Positions 23,481-37,060 of a stretch of 64,000 bases of DNA are shown one piece after another. Position 1 is the first letter of the stretch. The number at the start of each line of letters is the position of its first letter. The notes under the pieces are model-generated. The model had not been told where the DNA came from, did not search any database, and was given only the letters and a program-made list of their open reading frames with translations. The stretch comes from Apis mellifera (lineage: Eukaryota > Arthropoda > Insecta > Hymenoptera > Apidae). The translations under genes were made by a program, and so were the position numbers. The stretch spans positions 159,001 to 223,000 of the forward strand of contig NC_037647.1 in assembly GCF_003254395.2 (NCBI RefSeq), in the 5' to 3' direction.

Positions 23481-26400
23481 CTCAAAATATGCTGTTCCGA
23501 TGAATAGTATGTTTATTTTTTGCTACACTGATTAAATTGAAAATTGACTAATGCAGAACTAATATGTGGTATTTTTAATTTTTTCTTTAGTAATGAAAGG
23601 TTTGGCAAATATAGTGATTTTATCTATGGTTAGGCAAGAAATGTTGATGTTAAATTTATTATATCTGAAAGAAATATTAATAAGCATTTCCCTTGACGCG
23701 AAATTAATTGAACCTCCAATATCCAAAATATTTCATTTCATTCGCCTACATTTTATTTCCAGTTATATAATTCCTCAGTAATAAAATTATATTGAAAATC
23801 TATGGAGAAAATGCTAAAGATATAGACCAATTTTTAGAAAAATTTAGAATCTATGTAGGATTTGTAAATAAATATATAAAACAGAACATATATATATATA
23901 ATTTACACTACATAATTTGACTTAGTTTCGAAGAGATAGTTTGCGTGAAAAAAAACAATGTTTGGTTAAAAGTTATTATTATTCAATTCTGCACTTCGCA
24001 ATTCTTTATTTGTACGCAAACTATGAAAACTATGTAAACTGCGTCGCACTTTTTTATTTTTTGTTTCAGTACTCTATGTTTTCAGATACGTGGCTAATTA
24101 ATTAAAAAAAAAAATTATATTAGCCAATTATTATAATTATATTATTATATTATTCCACGTGAAATATGAATCTTTTCCAATATTTGAAAATTTGATGAGA
24201 TTTCTTTCGAATCAATCTTGCCACCGGATTTTAAATTTTGCGTTATAACTCTTAAGAAAGTCTAATGTTTATAACACTAGTAATTAATTATCAAAACCGT
24301 CGGAAAACTTTTAAAGAATAAAGCTATAATAGAAACTATTCATTGATTAACAATTTTTTTTATTCGAATAATTTTATTATTTTACTATGTTCTGTACTTC
24401 CGTAAATCGTAAATCTAAACATAAATCAATATGTTATTATATTAACTGCTATATTACCTTCTTTCCGTGTTATATCAAAATTATTATTAATTATTATATT
24501 ACTAATTTATGGTATAATTTATTAATAATTTATTAAATTATTAATTATTAATTTAATTAATATAAATATAATATACATATTAATAGTGATTGACTTAAAA
24601 ACGATCAGGGAATCAACGTCTATCTGAACATATTTGGATCGTAATTGGTACATCGATAATCATGGTTTCTTTCACAATTCGGTACAATATTATTCTGGAC
24701 TGTCATAGACAAATCATCCTCGAATCGATAAATTGTTTTCAATATCTGTCGTAATATCTTTTTCATAATGTCTTTTCGAATTACATATGAGATCAAAAGA
24801 TAACTGATCCTTCATAAAAGATTTGCAATAGATTTTCGCGTTATTTATAAAATGTAAAATGGAAAATCTTAAAAATTTTGTTCTTTCTGTGACATAATTC
24901 TGCTTGTTGATTGTAAATGAAAATGTTTATGAAACTAATTAATTAATTATATTATAACTCAGCTATAAATCAGTTAAATAATCTCGAATAATTATGCGAA
25001 TATTTAATAATATAATTGAAAACGCATTTGTTTATAATTATTCTCTTCATTCGTCGTTACGATGTCTGATTATTCTTTTAAATTGTTTATAGAAGCATGT
25101 TCATTATTAATATACAATTGTTCAGAAATGCATTGTATTTAAAAATGCATTCAATTATTTAAATAGAATTCAAATTGTCAATTGCAACTAATATTCTATC
25201 ATGTGATCTACCGACAACGAACTTTCTTGCAACTATTTCTTAATATTTTCGAACAGAAATTCTTTTGATCAATGTATACATAATGCAAATATTTAATTAA
25301 GTAATTATTATCTAATTATTTATTAAAAATTATCTCACATATTAAAAACAATCTCATTAATAGTTAGTGAGTAATTTTAGTATAATATAATAATTTTAAT
25401 ATAATTATTATAATTTTAATAATTTTAATATATGTATATAGCAATAAATTTTTATTTTACGATATTATAGTTTTATTCATAAAAAAATTTTCGAAAAAAT
25501 TATAATAGTAAGGCATTATATCTAGTTAACAATAATTTTTTCTATCTAATTAACAATAACTTTTTAATTTATAGATTTTATTTTAATTTTAATTTATAAT
25601 TAAATAATATATTTTAAATAATGTCTGAGTTTATATTACAACGATTAGTTTCATATTTAAATACTAAAAAATCCGTAATGTCATATTTCTATTTACAATT
25701 AGATTAAGCAGAAATATGTGATATTTGACTTATGATTTGAAACAATATAAAATGTTACTGCCACAGTCATAGGATTAATTTAGAAAAGAAATAAATTTTA
25801 AAAATATATTTTTTGTTATGAATGAAATGAATTAAAATATGTGCAATATTAATCAAATATAAATGACAAAACAAAAAAATAATAAAGAAGATTAAAAAAT
25901 ATAATAATATAATAGATAACTTAAATGTAAATTTACATAAAATATAAATATAAACAAATATAAATATAAAAAAATTTACAATAGATATAATATATAATAT
26001 AAAATGTAATTTATAGATTTACTTTTAAATAATCCTTTGTTTGCTATCACTTATATTAGTTTTATCAAAAAATAAAATCCCAGTTAATTTTTCCAATATT
26101 ATTTTTATATATAATATAATATATATTTTTATATATTAAAATAAAATAATTCTAATATTTTTTTATCTATATATATGTGTCAATTTTTATTTATGTTGAT
26201 TGAAAAAATATTTTTGAAATATAATAATATTAAACATAAATTTTTAAAGTTCTAGAAAAATAAAATGATAATATCTACTATTTATTTAAGATTAAAATTT
26301 TATGAAATTTATATTATATTTATATTATATTTATTTATATTTATTTAATATATATTCTAATAAGTTTGTAATCTCTATGTCTAGCTATCTTTAATATTAA

Positions 26401-27882
26401 AAACTGTAATGAATATAAAAATTTTTCAGTAAATTGTAATATCTTAAATAGATTTTTAATGATAATCAATGATTTCATTAATAACAATATTAATATAACT
26501 TAATATAAATTAATAATAATAAAATTTTTTAATATTATATATTACATAAAATTTTATTATTTTTTCATTATTTTTAATCAAATTTAAATTGTTAATTTCT
26601 TTTATAGTTTTTGAAACTTTTATATATGTATTATAACAATAATAATAATAGTATATAATAGTATAATAATAATAATAATGTAATGGATTCTAAACAAAGT
26701 AAATTTTTTTCATTATTGATATCAGTTTTATCATTTATTATAAAAATTAGAAAGAAAAATTTGTGTTTAACAATAATGTTATAAAAATCTATAATATTCA
26801 GAAACTATATATTAAAATTTTATTATTTTGAAATCATTTATTAAATAGTAATCTATGTAAACATTTATAAAATGAAACTTGTAAATATATTTTGGACAAC
26901 TGAATATTATATATTAGCAAATAGCAAATATTAATTGTATAATTATATGCATTAAATTTTATTAAATTTATCTCTAATACTTGTTTTGACAAAAATTTAT
27001 GTAAAATTATCCATTCTTTTTGCATAAATTTTCAAATATTTTCTAAAATTTATTTTTAAATGAGAAATATATATATAAATTTAATAATTTTTCATTTTGC
27101 ATTTTTTTAAATTATAGCTTCCAATCTTGATCTTTCAATCATGTAAAACGAAATTATTTTTTCCTTTTTTTCTAGAAAAAGAAAGCAAAAAGTACTTTTA
27201 TTATTGCTATTATCTATGTATTAAAATATATTTATATTTTAAATTATACTAATGTAAAAATATTGAATTATTTATCTTATTCTGTTTTTCTATTACTCAT
27301 CTTTTTGTAAAATATAAATTGTTAAAAAATAAACTAAATTTAAAATAGTAAAATTAAAAAGAAATTTAAATTATGGATAACTCTATAAATTACACAATTC
27401 AAAAACTCCGAAAAATAGCTTAGCGATTTGACAAGTTATATTACAATAGACTCCCGCCAAAATTATGGCGTCGTTGCATTATAGCAATAAAGATATAATA
27501 TAACGGAAAGGAATTGACTCTCATAGTGATGATGACAGTGGAATTAGCATAAAATTCACATTCAGCAATTCTGTTTGTATCATATTGTTCTGTTTGTAAA
27601 TTTGATGACATTTTGGTGACAAATTTTGTATCATTATATTTATTTCGAAAATATAACAATTGATAAAAAAGTTTATAATATGTATAATGTATATAATATA
27701 TAAATAATTTACGAAATTTTTATATTTCTTTCAATTAAACTCGATTGATCACAATTTTATTTATATATATTATCTATATAACATTAAGAAAAATATTTAA
27801 TATTTAAATAAAAATTTATTCGTTTATTTACTTAATAGATTATAAATAATGAAAAGTGATACTTAACGAAATCTGAAAAAAA
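23481..27882. other. A+T-rich intergenic DNA upstream of SCFD2
   Basis: No gene, RNA gene or transposon motif was recognised. Small TAA repeats occur at about 26635-26680. The SCFD2 promoter should lie in the last few hundred bases, but no TATA box or initiator stands out from the A+T background. Confidence 0.5.
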
Positions 27883-30670
27883 ATGACAGATATTATTTTA
27901 GAAATTAAAAAGTTTATTTCTGAAAGTTGGACAAATATTTTTATGGAAGTATGTAATGCAGTAGTTTATATAGATCATTGTGCAATTGAATGTTTACATT
28001 GGTATACAGCTGGTAAAAGCTATTTAACATTGAAAGATGCTGGAGCAGCTGCAGTTTATGAAATTGGCATGTATCATTTTCAAGTAAGTATATATTTTAT
28101 TCACATCTATATAAATTTAAAAATAAAAAGAAAACATTATTAAATGTGCATTCTTTTTATTTTTGTAGTATGTTGAAGTGAAAGATGTTAAGAAAGCTGT
28201 TATTATATCAACATCTAGTGATCCAACATTTTATCAGCGTACAATTAAAATGATTCTAACAAAGAATATATTCCAAAATTGTATTGTTTATTGTAGCGTA
28301 CCTTGTTGCACTGTCAATCATTTAGGATCATCTATTGAAGAAAAATTAAACTATAATAAATTAAAAAAAGATATTAAAATTTGGATGACTTCAAGAAATC
28401 TTTCTCAAGTTAGTTAATTAATCATTTATTTTTTTTAAATTTATAAATTTTTTCCAAATTTATATTTAGTTAAAACTAAATAAATTATTTTATAGGAACC
28501 TGTTGTCAATATTATTTATGCACCAATTTTTATTGCCTTTTTAAATAAAAATTTGTTTGTAACACCTCCTTTTGGAGATTTGATGCCACCTTTGGACACA
28601 AATATTTTAAAAGATATGGTTATTAAATTAAATTTTTTAGCATATTCATTTTATAATCTATTTGATAATATAAAAGCTAGATTAGATATTTATTCAGTTG
28701 GAAAATTTAGTGATCATCTTGCAGAAAATTTGGAAGATTATATATCTAATATTAATCATCAAAATGTGAGTATAAGAGATAATAAAAATATGATAAATGA
28801 AATAAGATAATATAAGATAATATAATATGAAATAAGATAATAAAAATATGAATTTTAATATAATAATGAAAAATAATTTTTTAATTTATTATTATGTTTA
28901 TAGCATTTGTCAGAGTCTCCAAAAGTAGGTATCTCTCTTATTTTGATTGATAGAACATTAGATCTTTGTACACCTACTAGTAACAATACAGAATCTTTTC
29001 TCACAAAGATATTACGAACATTTCCTCGTTTACCAAATCATGATAATGATGTAGCTATAAATATATCACCTATGTTTGGAAAAACAGTAAGTAAACCATA
29101 CATAAGTATTTATTTATATAGCTATTGTTATTAATTTATTTATTTTGTATTTATTTTTCTATGGACTTTAAGAATATTTTAGAATCGTGTGAAATACCTG
29201 GATGTTTAGCAAGCATAGAAAATATTATGATGGATCTTTTTATTTCACAAAAAGAAAAAAAATTGTTAGGTATAGCCAATCAATTTTTAAATGATATAGC
29301 TCTAACAACAGATAATTCTAAGTTGAGAACACCATCAAGAATTTCTGGTCATAGTTTAGAAAAATTTCTTAATAAAATTCAATCTACAAACAATATTGCT
29401 TCTCTAGCAATTCACATGGAAAAACTTCAGGTAATTTATTTGGTTTTTAATTACTCTACATATTTAATATATTTTAGAAAATTTTTAAATTTTTGAATGT
29501 AGTGTATTTTAGCAATAATTGAAGCATCTACATCACAAAAAGCTAGTCAGCTTGAATTACTTACTAGTTTAGAAAAATTAGCTTTACAAAATCTTTCAGT
29601 AAGTCGAGAATCCTCAAGTATACTTGTACAGGTAATCATTTTCTCAATTTTAATTTTTGTTCATATAGTGATATATATCTAAATCAAATAATTTTTTAGT
29701 TAAGTAATATTATATGTACACGAATTCACAGAGGACTTGATATTGATAATTTATTAGCGTTACTAATTTACATTTATGCTCTTGCGGGAACGCAGATACA
29801 ATTTTCTGCACAACAAGAACATCAATTAGAAAAATCAATTGCAAATGCAATCTTTGAAGATCTACAAATTTTAAAAAAAAATCCATTGATTAATACAAAA
29901 TCGGCGTATCAGCGCACTTTATTACTATTAGGTAGGTATTTGATATTCATTTTTTTTAGATAATGTAATAAATTATTAATAACATTTGTGAATTTCCATA
30001 TTAGGAGTGGATGATGTTATTGTAGCACAAGAAACATCATGTAGGATTGCAGCGCGTTTTATCAATATTCTTCGATTAGTTGCGGAACAACGTTTAATAT
30101 TACAAGATTATAGGTAACTTTATTTTTTAATTTTTATCATTATATACTTATAAATTATTCATTCAATTTTTTTTTTTCAAAAATAATTTTATTTATAATC
30201 ATTTGTAGATTTTGTATGTTGAAACCAAGTTCTCAAGAAGTAATTCGACATATTAGTATTTTAGAACAAATTATTAAGGATATTTTTGATGTAGATGTAA
30301 ATCGAGAATTACGAGATCTTCATAAAAAATCATCGTCATTTATTCAAGCCAGTTTTAAGTAAATATTTCTTTTTTTTTAATATATCATATAATTAAAACT
30401 TTTAAAGTAAACAATAAATCTTTAAAACTTTCTCACAAATCTTTCTTGCATTGCAGTTTATTCTTAAGAGGTAAAACAAAACGTCATCCTCGAGATAATT
30501 CTTATATTTTAATATACATTGTTGGAGGAGTTACTGCAGAAGAAGCAAAAATAATTCAAGAAATAGTATCAGTACAAGAAAAACATAGCAACAAAAAAAC
30601 ACCATATGTCATTCTAGCAGGATCTAGATTGTTAAATCCTTTGGATATAGTGGAAAAAATATTTTTTTAA
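27883..30670 (+). CDS. SCFD2: SCFD2, Sec1 family domain-containing protein 2
   Basis: Ten exons join in one frame of 661 codons: 27883-28083, 28169-28408, 28496-28765, 28904-29086, 29173-29430, 29503-29631, 29700-29931, 30005-30113, 30209-30358, 30457-30670. All introns are GT..AG. The protein matches animal SCFD2 end to end (human about 684 residues). It starts with a SWTNIFMEVCNAVVYIDHC block, has the Sec1-type LILIDRTLDLCTPTSNN segment (exon 4), FPRLPNHDNDVAINISP, and ends IYIVGGVTAEEAKIIQEIV..VILAGSRLLNPLDI. SCFD2 is a divergent Sec1/Munc18-like protein thought to act in membrane traffic at the ER-Golgi level; its exact role is poorly known. The start ATG is the first in-frame ATG and gives a human-like N-terminus. 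It converges on XRCC2, whose stop is 38 bp away. Confidence 0.95.
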
Positions 30671-30708
30671 TTATTAATTTTTTTTTAAATCTATAAATAT
30701 AATAGAAT

Positions 30709-31503
30709 TTATTTTTTTTCTCTATTTATCTTCCATTTTATACCATTAGATAATATAGAATAATGTATTTTTTTAATAATTTGCGATGTTTCTAATGTAC
30801 ATATAAAATTTTTTGAATTACTTATTCTAGATAAATATATTTTGTAATCTATGTTATTTGTTAATTTATTTCTTTTCGTATATATTTTTTCATTCAATTT
30901 AGTATATATTGTTGCAATATTAAATTGAATTGTATGTATTTTAATAACTTTTAATAAGTTTTTTATATAAGTATCAATTTTAATAATATTGTCTTCACAA
31001 TCTTGCCAATAATATGCTGTTATACTATCAATAGCTAAAAGTGCAATTTTGGTATTATCAAGAAATATATCATCTAATGTACGTAATGTTAAAAAAAATT
31101 GTTCACTGTTATAACAATTGATAATATGCAAGTTGTGTAAAGAATTTTTAATAATAGTTCTTTTATCAAAATCTATTTCCATTGCTTCAGATGCAAATGA
31201 CATAGCATTATTTATAATACCATTCATTAATTCAATTAATTTTGAAATTTGAAAATGATGATCAGTATTTATCAAAATAGCTGAAGCATTACATCCTTTA
31301 ATCTGATAATAATTTGGTAAAATACATTTTGCGAGTATTTGAGATAAAAGAAGACTCTTTCCAGATGATTGTTCTCCATTAATTTCTATAATATCTGTAT
31401 TTCGAAGACCCTCGAAAAATAACGTATCTTCAATTCCATATAAACTTGGTTTATTATTTAATCTTGCGAGCAATTCTGCTCCGGATTCTATTTGAGATCG
31501 CAT
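30709..31503 (-). CDS. XRCC2: XRCC2, RAD51-paralogue DNA repair protein
   Basis: A single uninterrupted exon of 264 codons plus TAA. The N-terminus, with ESGAELLARLNNKPSL, closely follows vertebrate XRCC2 (ESGTELLARL). Walker A is GEQSSGKS at residues 43-50, followed by CILP as in human. INTDHHF corresponds to the IDTDYHF block. The Walker B strand is IALLAIDSITAYYW, matching LLILDSLSAFYW. A conserved DYKIYLSR lies in the C-terminal part. XRCC2 is a RecA-fold member of the BCDX2 complex (RAD51B-RAD51C-RAD51D-XRCC2), which helps load RAD51 during homologous recombination in the nucleus. Length is close to the human 280 residues. The human gene has introns; this one has none in its coding part. 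It is tail-to-tail with SCFD2 and head-to-head with wds. Confidence 0.93.
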   Translation of the reverse strand: MRSQIESGAELLARLNNKPSLYGIEDTLFFEGLRNTDIIEINGEQSSGKSLLLSQILAKCILPNYYQIKGCNASAILINTDHHFQISKLIELMNGIINNAMSFASEAMEIDFDKRTIIKNSLHNLHIINCYNSEQFFLTLRTLDDIFLDNTKIALLAIDSITAYYWQDCEDNIIKIDTYIKNLLKVIKIHTIQFNIATIYTKLNEKIYTKRNKLTNNIDYKIYLSRISNSKNFICTLETSQIIKKIHYSILSNGIKWKINREKK

Positions 31504-32379
31504 AGATTTTTTTTATATTTTAATTTGTTTTTATATTTCATTAATTTTCATTAAATCACTATTTAAATTTTTCTTTTGATTTTTCTCAATAAGCATAAAT
31601 ATTATATATATAGATATTGGATATCATATTGGATATCAATATAATTGGTATAATGAATTATATTAGAACTGCCTAAAAAATTAAGGTTAATGTTTTTTTC
31701 ATAAGACTAAAGCCCGTATCACAATCTTTTAGTTAATAGGATAGATACGAATTATAATTGTAACTAATGTCACACGATGGCAGTGTATGCTGTATTCTGC
31801 GTTTATATTTCATGAACTTAATATAGAACATTGAATGTTATAAAAGTAACAATCTTATTGTTTTTTATTTTTGTTATATGTGTACGTATACATATGTGTG
31901 GATGTTAAAAAGCTTTCCATGAATGAAAAAATGTCTTATTTATGAAGATATAAATAAAAAACATTCAAAAATTAAAAATAGAATTATATAGAAAAATAAC
32001 AAAGAAATTGAAATTCAAAAATTTCACGAATAATAGATAAGTTCTACTATTCAACATTTAATAAAGTAATGGTTAATAAAAAATTATTTCTTAATCACAT
32101 ATGTATTAGTGATTCTAAGAAAATGTAAAGGTGTCCTTAGTAAGTTTTGGTTATATTATGAATTTAAAATACAATTTGTTATAATTATTTTTAATAGAAT
32201 TTGAAAAAATATATTTTTTCAAATATGAAGAAACATTTTTTTTTAAATTTTTATTTAAGGATTAAATAATATATATGTTGAAAATTATTAAAACTTTTTT
32301 ATTCATTATAATTTTTGTTTAGGTACATAATTTAATTTCTATCTCATAAGTCAATATATTTGTTAAAACTTTTCTGAAA
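31504..32379. promoter_or_regulatory. Divergent XRCC2/wds upstream region
   Basis: This 876-bp segment separates the two start codons and must carry promoters in both directions. The least A+T-rich part is about 31705-31805, with 'aagcccgtatcac', 'gtcacacgatggcag' and 'tattctgcg'; this is the best candidate for a shared core promoter (inference). A likely wds 5'-UTR intron runs from a GTAAGT donor at 32140 to a TTTAG acceptor ending at 32322. Confidence 0.5.
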
Positions 32380-34312
<1,933 letters not shown>

Positions 34313-34782
34313 AATATATATTATATTATTCATAATGTCATTAAAAGTCCTACAAAAAGCTTGTATCTGTTAGAAATGTCCTATTCGCTCTCTTTTTTAT
34401 TTTTAAAATTTTTATATTTGCTCAGATTTCGATATTAATTTCATGAATTTTAATACCCTGAAGTTTATTATTTTAATATATAACTCATAATTTTGGGTAA
34501 TTTTAAAAAATATAACTTTGATTTATTTAATTCAAAAATAATATATCTATAATCAAAAAATAAAAAATTACACATTATGAATAATTTTATGAATCTTAGG
34601 CTAACTATAAATGAATAAATCAAATAAATCTAATTATTCCTATTGATTTTGAATAAACCGAAAGATAAATAATTTTTTAATAATTTTCTCTTATAATTTC
34701 TGTATTTAATATCGTATAATCAATTACTTTAAATTTGTCACTATGTAATTTACTTGTAAAATGGATATATTTTTTTTTGTCT

Positions 34783-34798
34783 ATAATAAAAGAATAAA
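34783..34798 (+). terminator. Candidate wds poly(A) signals
   Basis: Two close AATAAA hexamers on the plus strand about 470-490 bp after the wds stop. Assignment is inference. Confidence 0.45.
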
Positions 34799-34928
34799 AT
34801 TTTGTATAATATACAAAAGAAAAAAAAAAGTAGATAAAATGAATTCTTGTAATATAAATTTATATATAAAAAAAAATTAAAAAAAAATATGTTAATATAT
34901 TCATATTTAAAATAAAATATTTATATTT

Positions 34929-34936
34929 CTTTATTT
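34929..34936 (-). terminator. Candidate UBR4 poly(A) signal
   Basis: AATAAA on the minus strand about 395 bp after the UBR4 stop. A second candidate is near 35003-35010. In A+T-rich DNA such hexamers are common, so this is tentative. Confidence 0.35.
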
Positions 34937-35329
34937 GCAAATCAGAATATAGCATAAATAAATATTACTGGATTGAAGTATTAAATTATAATACGATATT
35001 TCGTATTTTATTAAAGCATATTTTTTTTTTAACGTACAATTATAGAATTGTGTAACACGCAATACACCCATTTGATTTTCTCTATCGAAAAAGCAAAAAA
35101 TAACTCGCAATTTACAAAGCGAGTATATTATTTCCATTTATAATGATAGAGATAAAAAAAAAAACTTTGTGGAACATATAAAAAAGCAATTAATTTTTAT
35201 GTTGTATGTATATGTATGCATATATGAAATAAAGAAAATAAAGTGGACGAAACTTGAGAATTCGGAGAAAATTATTATATTTATATGTAAAAGAGTGCAT
35301 TTTCTTCAGCAATATTCATCTTATTTTTT

Positions 35330-37060
35330 TTAACCGAGTCTTCGCAAAATGTCACTTATATATGTAGGATCCGTTATTTCGTCCAATAAACCTAAAAAAA
35401 TAACAAAAATTATTGCAAAATATCGTTGTAAAAAAGATCGATAAATGTGCACACTAAATTTAATAGAAACTTTTTAAAAAAAAATCCATTTGAAGAAATT
35501 TTTATAGATCAAAAAACAAGCAAAAAATTCTTTTCTTAAAATCAATTATAGCATATTCTACTTTCATTATTAATGCTATTTTTCTTTTTACTTACCGACA
35601 ACATCACAAAATTCTTCGAAAGATGTACAGGGTAACAATTCGTCACGGTACGTAGCTAATACATGTTCCGAGGCTTTTAACATAGCTTCGTCATTATGCC
35701 TGATATATTCAGCCAAAACTGATGGCCATTGATTATCGGACAATATGTTAACTTTCTATGAAAAAATAAAGAAAATAAAATTAAATAAAAAATTATTTAG
35801 ATTGAATTATATATTATATATATTAAGTAATAACAAGAAATATACCTTGAAGAAATGAGTATAAATACAATCGACTAGTCCAAAAAAGATTAAGGCGTTT
35901 TTATATACAGCGTAATGCTTAATAGTAACATCGACAATAGTTTTTGTCGGACCCGATGGCGAAACATATCGTTGATGGGCAAGAACAATTAATTTATTTA
36001 AATGAACTATTCTATATGTTTTCCAACGAGCCGGTGAATGAAGCAAGAGAGACATGGTGCACTGATAAAACGGTCCTTCCGCTTCATAACAACTATCGAG
36101 CCAACTAGAACCTGGTGGCGTTTCCAAATATCCAATTAATGTTTTATCTGCTCGAGTGTCTGCTAGTGTGCTACAAAAAAAATTATACATATATTATATG
36201 TCATTATAATATTATATATTTATATGTCATAATTATAATAATTATATAAATAATTTATATAACAATATTATATATATGTATGTGTATTATAATATTATAT
36301 ATATTATACAATTATTATATTATATAACAACATACTATATATCTTGTTAGAATTTATATAATTTGAAAATTTAAATATTAAATGAAATAGATATAAACAT
36401 ATGAAAAAAATAGGATAGAAAAATTTCTTATTTAACATACGTATTGATTACATAAAGTGCAGTATGAATTAAATAAGGGATCAAGTGCATATTTGATTGA
36501 GGACCTCCTCCTCCACTATCTTCATGAAAACTTTTTTCTTGAGCAAATCGCAATAGTAACAATTTCAAATCATGAACAGTTGATGGATAAGATATATCGC
36601 GATGACTCGTACACTCTTGCAAATAAGTATTATGCCTTGCTAAACAACTAGCAAAAGCAGATTCTAAAACTTGAGGACCCCATAATGGTAAGAGTCCATT
36701 ACATTTAGTATTCGCATTTTGCAATGCTGCACTTTCCCATTCATCTCTACCGCGTGCCAGTCTTACTGCAGACATATGACAATCTACATGAACAACATTG
36801 AAATGTGTAACAGTGGTATATCCTACTGTTTTTCTTTGTTTCGTTTCAAATTCTTCAACATTGCAACGTTTTGAAAATGTATAAATGGCCAAAACCTGAA
36901 TACAAAAATAGAGACAAAAAAAATATATAATGTTTGCAAAGATAAAAAAGATTTAGGAAAAAAAAAGATTCTTACCATATTTGGTTTAAATTTGTATCCC
37001 TCGCGACAAATAACGCAAACTAATCCTGTTTCATCACCTAAATCTTCCATTTGTTGAAGA
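35330..37060 (-). other. UBR4: UBR4 C-terminal hemiRING E3 module
   Basis: The end of the 4.3-kb exon and the last four exons encode the catalytic module. LVCVICREGYKFKPN (about 36980-37030) gives the Cys-x2-Cys pair. HFNVVHVDCHMSAVRLARGR in the next exon (36741-36810) gives the His/Cys ligands. In human UBR4 this hemiRING with its neighbouring UZI domain recruits E2 UBE2A. The module continues with ALQNANTKCNGLLPLWGP, CLARHNTYLQEC, GGGGPQSNMHLIPYLIHT and ends EITDPTYISDILRRLG. Conservation with human is very high, so the ligase should be active. Confidence 0.9.

Larger units (their letters stand above)
34313..35329. other. Convergent 3' regions of wds and UBR4
   Basis: 1,017 bp between the wds and UBR4 stop codons, expected to hold both 3' UTRs. 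No other gene is seen. Confidence 0.7.

Noticed and set aside
27441..27659. 72-codon minus-strand frame upstream of SCFD2
   Set aside because: More complex than its surroundings, but no family resemblance, no clear splice partners, and it could be chance next to a promoter.
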